Positions 60,092 through 64,000 of a DNA stretch of 64,000 bases are shown piece after piece. The notes below the pieces were generated by a model. It searched no databases and had not been told where the DNA came from. It worked only from the letters and a program-made list of their open reading frames with translations. Positions within the stretch are counted from its first letter, which is position 1. Each line of letters opens with the position of its first letter. This DNA is from UBA7803 sp963822255 (lineage in GTDB: Bacteria > Pseudomonadota > Gammaproteobacteria > Pseudomonadales > Azotimanducaceae): NCBI GenBank assembly GCA_963822255.1, contig CAWGGV010000008.1:620001-684000 (forward strand), given 5' to 3'. The position numbers were made by a program, and so were the translations under genes.

Positions 60092-61077
60092 GGCTCGACC
60101 AGCTCCACCCAATCGTCCATCAGCCAGCCGAGCGGCCGATCCAGAAATTCGCAATAGCAGGTGCACACCTGCTCCAGCCGGTCGCCGTCGCAGGCCAGAT
60201 GTTCCACCTGCAACCAGTGCCGCCACGCCTGCTGAACGCCCCAGCCGGGAAGGTCGATCTCGCAGTTGGGCAGGCGGTAGTGCAGCGCCGGCCGCGGCTT
60301 GACGCGCGGATCGTCGACGGCGGCACGCACCCGCGGTTCGTCCACGTGGGCCAACACCGGCAGCAGGTCCAGTGCGCGGTTGCGGGTGGGGTTCTCGAGC
60401 AGGTAGTCGTCGACGAGGTCCGCCATGTCGGGCCAGTAACGCGGATCCACCACCCGGCGGACGTAGTCGGTCGGGAACGGATCGATGTACACCGTCAGGC
60501 GCCGCAACAGGTCCACCCGCGAGCGTACGCGAAGCCAATCGAACAGGCACAGGAACGCCTTCAGATAGCGGGTGACGGTGTTCGCGTCGGTATCCGGCAG
60601 CTCGGGGTTCAGGTGCAGGCCGAAGGCGAAGGTCAGGCCGTCGCGGGTGCCTCGGGCCCCGGCCCGGCGCAGCCGCTCGATCAGCACCTCGATCTCCGCC
60701 AGTCGATCCATGGGCAAAGGCGGGCTGACCACTTCGGTGGGCACCAGCGCCTGGGATCCTGCAGCCAGCAGCTCCTCGGCCGCCTCGTCGAGCTGCGCCA
60801 GCACTCCGTCACCGTCACGCGGCTGCCGGCCCCGTTCCTTCAAGTAGGCGAAGTCCAGCTCCACCCCCCAGTCGCCCGCGGGGTCGCCCGTGACCGCGTG
60901 CTCGTAGCGGCTGATCACCCGCACGGAGCCCCCCACCTGAGCGGCCACCAGCGCCGACAGCGTCTCCACCGGCGGCCCCTTCATCTCCAGCTCGACGCCC
61001 ACCCGGCGCATCGCCCCGCCGCGGGTGCGCGGTGCCGGGGGCAGGGGCAGTGGTGTGATGCCGGGCAGTTCGCTCAT
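60064..61077 (-). CDS. Amidoligase (Amidoligase_2, glutamine synthetase-like fold)
   Basis: A 337-residue member of the putative amidoligases, ATP-dependent COOH-NH2 ligases related to glutamine synthetase and gamma-glutamylcysteine ligase. VGVELEMKGPPVETLSALVA carries the metal-binding ExE (Glu29, Glu31), GDWGVELDFAYLKERGRQPR the next strand, ALVPTEVVSPPLPMDRL the E-V-V-S-P motif (Glu115), and LTFAFGLHLNPELPDTDANT the FGxHxN motif with His155. The ATG at 61077 is the first of the operon. The substrates are unknown; by family, an amino acid or peptide is expected to be joined to an amine. Confidence 0.87.
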   Translation of the reverse strand: MSELPGITPLPLPPAPRTRGGAMRRVGVELEMKGPPVETLSALVAAQVGGSVRVISRYEHAVTGDPAGDWGVELDFAYLKERGRQPRDGDGVLAQLDEAAEELLAAGSQALVPTEVVSPPLPMDRLAEIEVLIERLRRAGARGTRDGLTFAFGLHLNPELPDTDANTVTRYLKAFLCLFDWLRVRSRVDLLRRLTVYIDPFPTDYVRRVVDPRYWPDMADLVDDYLLENPTRNRALDLLPVLAHVDEPRVRAAVDDPRVKPRPALHYRLPNCEIDLPGWGVQQAWRHWLQVEHLACDGDRLEQVCTCYCEFLDRPLGWLMDDWVELVEPWLVNPDDL

Positions 61078-61153
61078 GGCGCCCCACCATACGCAATCGT
61101 CCGGAGAGCTGCATTGACGGTTGGGGTGCGGGACAGCCTTGATGGTTCTGAGT

Positions 61154-61235
61154 GTGGGAGTGGCCTCCCGGCCGCGATTCCGGGTTTCATCCGAGTCGCG
61201 GCCGGGAGGCCGCTCCACAGGCCGCTCCCACGGGC
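61154..61235. repeat. REP-like hairpin, GC-richer variant
   Basis: Arms 61154-61177 and 61196-61218 are nearly perfect inverted repeats with core GGCCTCCCGGCCGCGA. A further half unit (CAGGCCGCTCCCACG) follows. Compared with the 49 kb copy, A/T positions in the arms have changed in a compensated way (GGTCGCGA to GGCCGCGA), keeping the hairpin. It lies between the acyl-CoA dehydrogenase stop and the amidoligase start, and could act as terminator for the former. Confidence 0.8.
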
Positions 61236-62417
61236 TCAGTCCGGAAGGCCGAGGACCCGCTTCGCGATGATGTTGAGCTGGACTTCCGAGGTGCCGCCCT
61301 CGATGGAGTTCGCCTTCGAGCGCAGCCAGCCGCGGGTCACATCGAGCTCCGCCTCGGTGAAGCCGCCTTCCGCCCAGCCGAGACCGCGGGTGCCGGTGAT
61401 TCGCAGCATCAGCTCGAAGCGGCCCTTGTTCTGCTCGGTGCCGTAGTACTTGAACATGGAAGACAGCGCGCCGGGGGCGACGCCGGCCGCCATCTCCTCA
61501 CCCGAGCGGCGCACGGTCAGGGCGAAAGCCCGGTCGTTCATCCGGTGGCGCAGGACATCCCGGCGCACGTCCTCGTCGGCGATGCGGCCAGCGCCGCCGA
61601 GGTAGTCTGCCGCCAGCTCCTCGAGGCTGGTGGCGCGCTGGTTGCCGCCGATGCCGCCGATCGACGTGCGCTCGTATTGCAGCAGTCGTTTCGCCACCGT
61701 CCAGCCCTTGTTCACCTCTCCGACCACGTTGCGCTTCGATGCCCGCACGTTCTCCAGGAACGTCTCGCAGAACGGCGATAGCCCGCTGATGAGGCGGATC
61801 GGGCGTACCGTCACTCCCGCCGTGGCCATATCGAAGAGGATGAAGGTGATGCCCTCGTGCTTGGGCGCCTTGGGATCGGTGCGGACCAGGCAGAACATCC
61901 AGTCGGCCCGATCGGCGCCCGAGGTCCAGATCTTCTGGCCGTTGATGACGTATTCGTCACCATCCTCCACCGCAGCCGTGCGCAGACTCGCGAGGTCGGA
62001 GCCGGCGCCCGGCTCGCTGTAGCCCTGGCACCACCAGATCTCGCCGCGGACGATCTTCGGCAGATGCTCGGCCTTCTGCTCGTCGTTGCCGAACTCGAGC
62101 AGCGCCGGGCCGATCATGGAAAGCCCCATGCCCACCAGCGGCGGTCGCGCGTTGATGCGACGGAGCTCCTCGGCAAGGACCCGTGCCTGATCGCGATCGA
62201 GGCCCGCGCCGCCGTATGGCTTCGGCCACGTCGGCGCGGTGAAGCCCCGCTCGGCCATGCGGTCCATCCACAGCTTGGTGTCCGGGTTCCGGAACTCGGC
62301 GCGCCGCCCGCCGCCGGGCATCTCGTCGGGCTTCATGGGCGTGCGCATGCCGGGGGGACAGTTTTCATCCAGCCAGCCGCGCAGTTCGCTGCGGAAATCT
62401 TCGAGCAAAGCGGTCAT
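61236..62417 (-). CDS. Acyl-CoA dehydrogenase
   Basis: A 393-residue FAD enzyme introducing a double bond into an acyl-CoA. Motifs include WPKPYGGAGLDRDQARVLAE, WWCQGYSEPGAGSDLASLRT, INGQKIWTSGADRADWMFCL and, at the C-terminus, NSIEGGTSEVQLNIIAKRVL. The EGGTSE stretch is typical; the catalytic Glu in this subgroup must be assigned by alignment. ATG 62417 has GGGAGGA upstream. It is of the type used in branched-chain, steroid side-chain or unusual acyl-CoA catabolism, matching the CoA transferases elsewhere in the window. Confidence 0.93.
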   Translation of the reverse strand: MTALLEDFRSELRGWLDENCPPGMRTPMKPDEMPGGGRRAEFRNPDTKLWMDRMAERGFTAPTWPKPYGGAGLDRDQARVLAEELRRINARPPLVGMGLSMIGPALLEFGNDEQKAEHLPKIVRGEIWWCQGYSEPGAGSDLASLRTAAVEDGDEYVINGQKIWTSGADRADWMFCLVRTDPKAPKHEGITFILFDMATAGVTVRPIRLISGLSPFCETFLENVRASKRNVVGEVNKGWTVAKRLLQYERTSIGGIGGNQRATSLEELAADYLGGAGRIADEDVRRDVLRHRMNDRAFALTVRRSGEEMAAGVAPGALSSMFKYYGTEQNKGRFELMLRITGTRGLGWAEGGFTEAELDVTRGWLRSKANSIEGGTSEVQLNIIAKRVLGLPD

Positions 62418-62462
62418 TGGTCCTCCCTTCGGGGCGAGTCGAGCTTGTATGGTAACTGAGCT

Positions 62463-62583
62463 CGGATCGCGGCAGGGAGGGGGCTCCCAGAGAGAGCTCG
62501 GATCGCGGCCGGGAGGCCGCTCCCACAGGCCGCTCCCACAGGCCGCTCCCACAGGCCGCTCCCACAGGCCGCTCCCAAAGAGA
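62463..62583. repeat. REP-like half elements with 13-bp tandem array
   Basis: Two arm-like copies (GGATCGCGGCAGGGAGGGGGC, partly degenerate, then GGATCGCGGCCGGGAGGCCGC) run into about five exact tandem units of 13 bp, GGCCGCTCCCACA (from about 62508). It lies in the gap between the PEGA/FGE-like gene and the acyl-CoA dehydrogenase gene, ahead of the latter. Repeats this short and identical are prone to slippage. Confidence 0.85.
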
Positions 62584-62590
62584 GCAGGGG

Positions 62591-64000
62591 TCAGAGGTCG
62601 CGGGCGAGGCGGGTGCCGCGGCTGGCGCTGGCGCTGGAGGCGAGGCCGCGGCGTGCGGTGCGGACGCCGTCCACGCCGTCGTCCCAGGAGCCGCCGCGTA
62701 CCCCGTGGGTGGGACATTTGATGCCGGCGTCCAGCGGCGAACCGTCGTCCGGAAGCTCCGCGTAGGACGGCAGGCCGCACTCCATCACCCACTCCGCCAC
62801 GTTACCGATCACGTCCTTGATGCCGAAGGCATTGGCGGGAAACGAACCCACCGGCGCCAGCTCTGCGAACCCGTCGTCGCAATCGGCCACGTCGAAGCCG
62901 GTGTGGCGCCGCTGCATGGAGGCGTCGGCGACGTTGCCGTAGCGGCAAAGCGCAGTGGCGTCGTCGCCGAAGAAATAGCTGCCGGTGCCGCCCGCCCGCG
63001 CCATGTACTCCCACTCCGCTTCGGACAGCAGGCGGTAATGGCTGCCGGTCTCGATGGAAAGCCAGTCGGCGTAGGCCGCCGCCTCGGCAAAGCTCATGCG
63101 CGTCGCCGGCAAACTGCCGTCGCCGCCCGGGTCCTGCGCTTCGCGCCCAGTCGCCTGCGTGAAACGCCGGAAGTCGGCCACCGTGACTTCAGTGACGCCC
63201 ACGGCAAACGGCTCGGTCATGTCCATCCGCCGCACCGGCCGCTCGCTGGCGGCACCGTCGGGACTTCCCAGCAGGAAGGAACCTGCGGGCACAACCACCA
63301 TTTCCGGCCCCTGGCCGCCGCTTTTCAGGGTGTCGCGCAGCCGCTGCCCGGCCTTCTCGTGCATGGGCTCGAGGGTCAGCGTTACCGTGCTTCCGCCGGG
63401 CGGCAGATCGAGGTGGCGATAGACGCTTCGCCGGCCCATGGCTCTGACCTGCAGCTCCACCTCGCCGGTCGGAATGTCCAGGTCCGACCGGTAGTCGTGC
63501 CACGCCAGCGTCGATTCGTCACTCTGGCGATACCGCAGGCGCACCCGCGCATCGGCGGGCGTTGTCCGCACCTTCAGGCGTGCGAACGCACGGGGGAGGG
63601 TCATGGCATAGTGATTGTCGCCATAGCCTACCTCGAGGCGCTGCTCACGGCTCTCGTAGCCGCGCCGGCTGACAGCGACCGGGTACTCGCCCAGCGGCAG
63701 GCGCACCCCCGGCACGTATTCGACCTCCGTCCCCGGCAGGGTGACACGGGCGTCCGCGGGCACCGTCTCCACCGTGAGCGCACCGTAGGGCACGATGCCG
63801 AGGTCCAGGTGAAGCTCCTGGTGCTGGTCCGCCATGACGGTCACCGTGGCCGTTGCTGCGCGCCGCTCCTCCATGCCCATGGCAATCTCATGGGCGCCGG
63901 ACGGCAGCTTCACCAGCAACGGTGTGGTGCCGTCCCGGCGGACGCCGTCCACCTCCGCCCAGGCGCCGCGGGGGTTGGAATACAGCAGCAGCTCACCGAT
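62591..64000 (-). CDS. PEGA-domain protein with FGE-like (SUMF1) domain, 5' end outside window
   Basis: At least 469 residues, open at the right edge. The N-terminal part holds PEGA-type beta repeats (ELLLYSNPRGAWAEVDGVRR; GALTVETVPADARVTLPGTE; FARLKVRTTPADARVRLRY). The C-terminal 230 residues are a formylglycine-generating-enzyme fold (GPEMVVVPAGSFLLGSPDGA, TEVTVADFRRFTQATGREAQ, YRLLSEAEWEYMARAGGTGS, IKDVIGNVAEWVME). In true FGEs the end of this fold has two copper-binding Cys; here the stretch reads VRGGSWDDGVDGVRTARRG, without Cys, so sulfatase activation is unlikely. The missing N-terminus may hold a kinase or signal peptide. Confidence 0.87.
   Translation of the reverse strand: MGELLLYSNPRGAWAEVDGVRRDGTTPLLVKLPSGAHEIAMGMEERRAATATVTVMADQHQELHLDLGIVPYGALTVETVPADARVTLPGTEVEYVPGVRLPLGEYPVAVSRRGYESREQRLEVGYGDNHYAMTLPRAFARLKVRTTPADARVRLRYRQSDESTLAWHDYRSDLDIPTGEVELQVRAMGRRSVYRHLDLPPGGSTVTLTLEPMHEKAGQRLRDTLKSGGQGPEMVVVPAGSFLLGSPDGAASERPVRRMDMTEPFAVGVTEVTVADFRRFTQATGREAQDPGGDGSLPATRMSFAEAAAYADWLSIETGSHYRLLSEAEWEYMARAGGTGSYFFGDDATALCRYGNVADASMQRRHTGFDVADCDDGFAELAPVGSFPANAFGIKDVIGNVAEWVMECGLPSYAELPDDGSPLDAGIKCPTHGVRGGSWDDGVDGVRTARRGLASSASASRGTRLARDL

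Noticed and set aside
62508..62583. Possible CRISPR array
   Set aside because: Units are 13 bp, directly adjacent, with no unique spacers and no cas genes; it is a tandem expansion of a REP-like arm.
62591..64000. FGE-like protein as the activator of the sulfatase at 3763-6208
   Set aside because: The Cys pair needed by formylglycine-generating enzymes is missing, and the genes are at opposite ends of the window.

Overview
The window looks like chromosome from a high-GC, Gram-negative bacterium, probably a Pseudomonadota and most likely a gammaproteobacterium. Pointers are an RND efflux pump, a PlpD-like patatin with an outer-membrane barrel, consensus-like sigma70 promoters, a Fur box, and GC-rich REP-like hairpins between genes. 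Most of the content is accessory: lipid, alkane and CoA-thioester metabolism, osmolyte synthesis, iron uptake, small hydrolases, and many damaged genes. No phage, plasmid or CRISPR locus is visible.

Layout. 1-3643 (-): RND permease (cut by the window edge) and its periplasmic adaptor. 3763-6965 (-): frameshifted arylsulfatase and a DUF1254/DUF1214 relic. 7281-14289: AraC regulator, lipase-like hydrolase, two secreted DUF3313-like proteins, a patatin/barrel protein and an HTH-only AraC protein. 14399-17636 (-): ectA-ectB-ask with no ectC. 17792-19081 (-): CYP153-type P450. 19229-21195 (+): promoter/Fur box, cupredoxin, and an FTR1 permease fused to a barrel-like domain. 21305-28594: HxlR regulator, then a catabolic-looking run (broken ECH, three SDRs without the catalytic Tyr, DsbA-like isomerase, ECH, methyltransferase, GST, CoA transferase). 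28764-36787: beta-helix membrane protein, DNA glycosylase, phytanoyl-CoA dioxygenase family protein, truncated TPR protein, GFA enzyme, DUF222-HNH protein and a cupin-GST chimera. 36850-44209: CocE-type hydrolase, TIR and trypsin fragments, full-length TPR protein, and a tightly overlapped DUF1326-DUF2182-flavoprotein operon. 44481-45936: AbrB/PIN toxin-antitoxin module between two diverged 212-214 bp direct repeats, ending at tRNA-Asp and tRNA-Val. 46130-55854: K+ channel, ChrR cupin, frameshifted CYTH-CHAD protein, alpha/beta hydrolase with an RraA-like protein, CBS-BON protein, CoA transferase, D-aminoacylase family and EthD-type proteins. 55904-61077 (-): GAF-SpoIIE-STAS phosphatase below a four-gene operon of amidoligase, class I amidotransferase-like hydrolase, YqaA-type membrane protein and zinc-ribbon metallopeptidase. 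61236-64000 (-): acyl-CoA dehydrogenase and a PEGA/FGE-like protein cut by the right edge.

The most system-like locus is the amidoligase operon: an enzyme expected to form amide bonds, one expected to cleave gamma-glutamyl amides, a membrane protein and a metallopeptidase, with translationally coupled or closely spaced genes. Next are the ectoine locus without ectoine synthase and the Fur-controlled permease-barrel fusion.

Two kinds of damage should be kept apart. Six reading-frame breaks in otherwise well-preserved genes are each repaired by removing one base, which suggests insertions in the consensus. The ECH, DUF1254, TPR, TIR, trypsin and cupin-GST loci have lost whole segments and look like genuine deletions.
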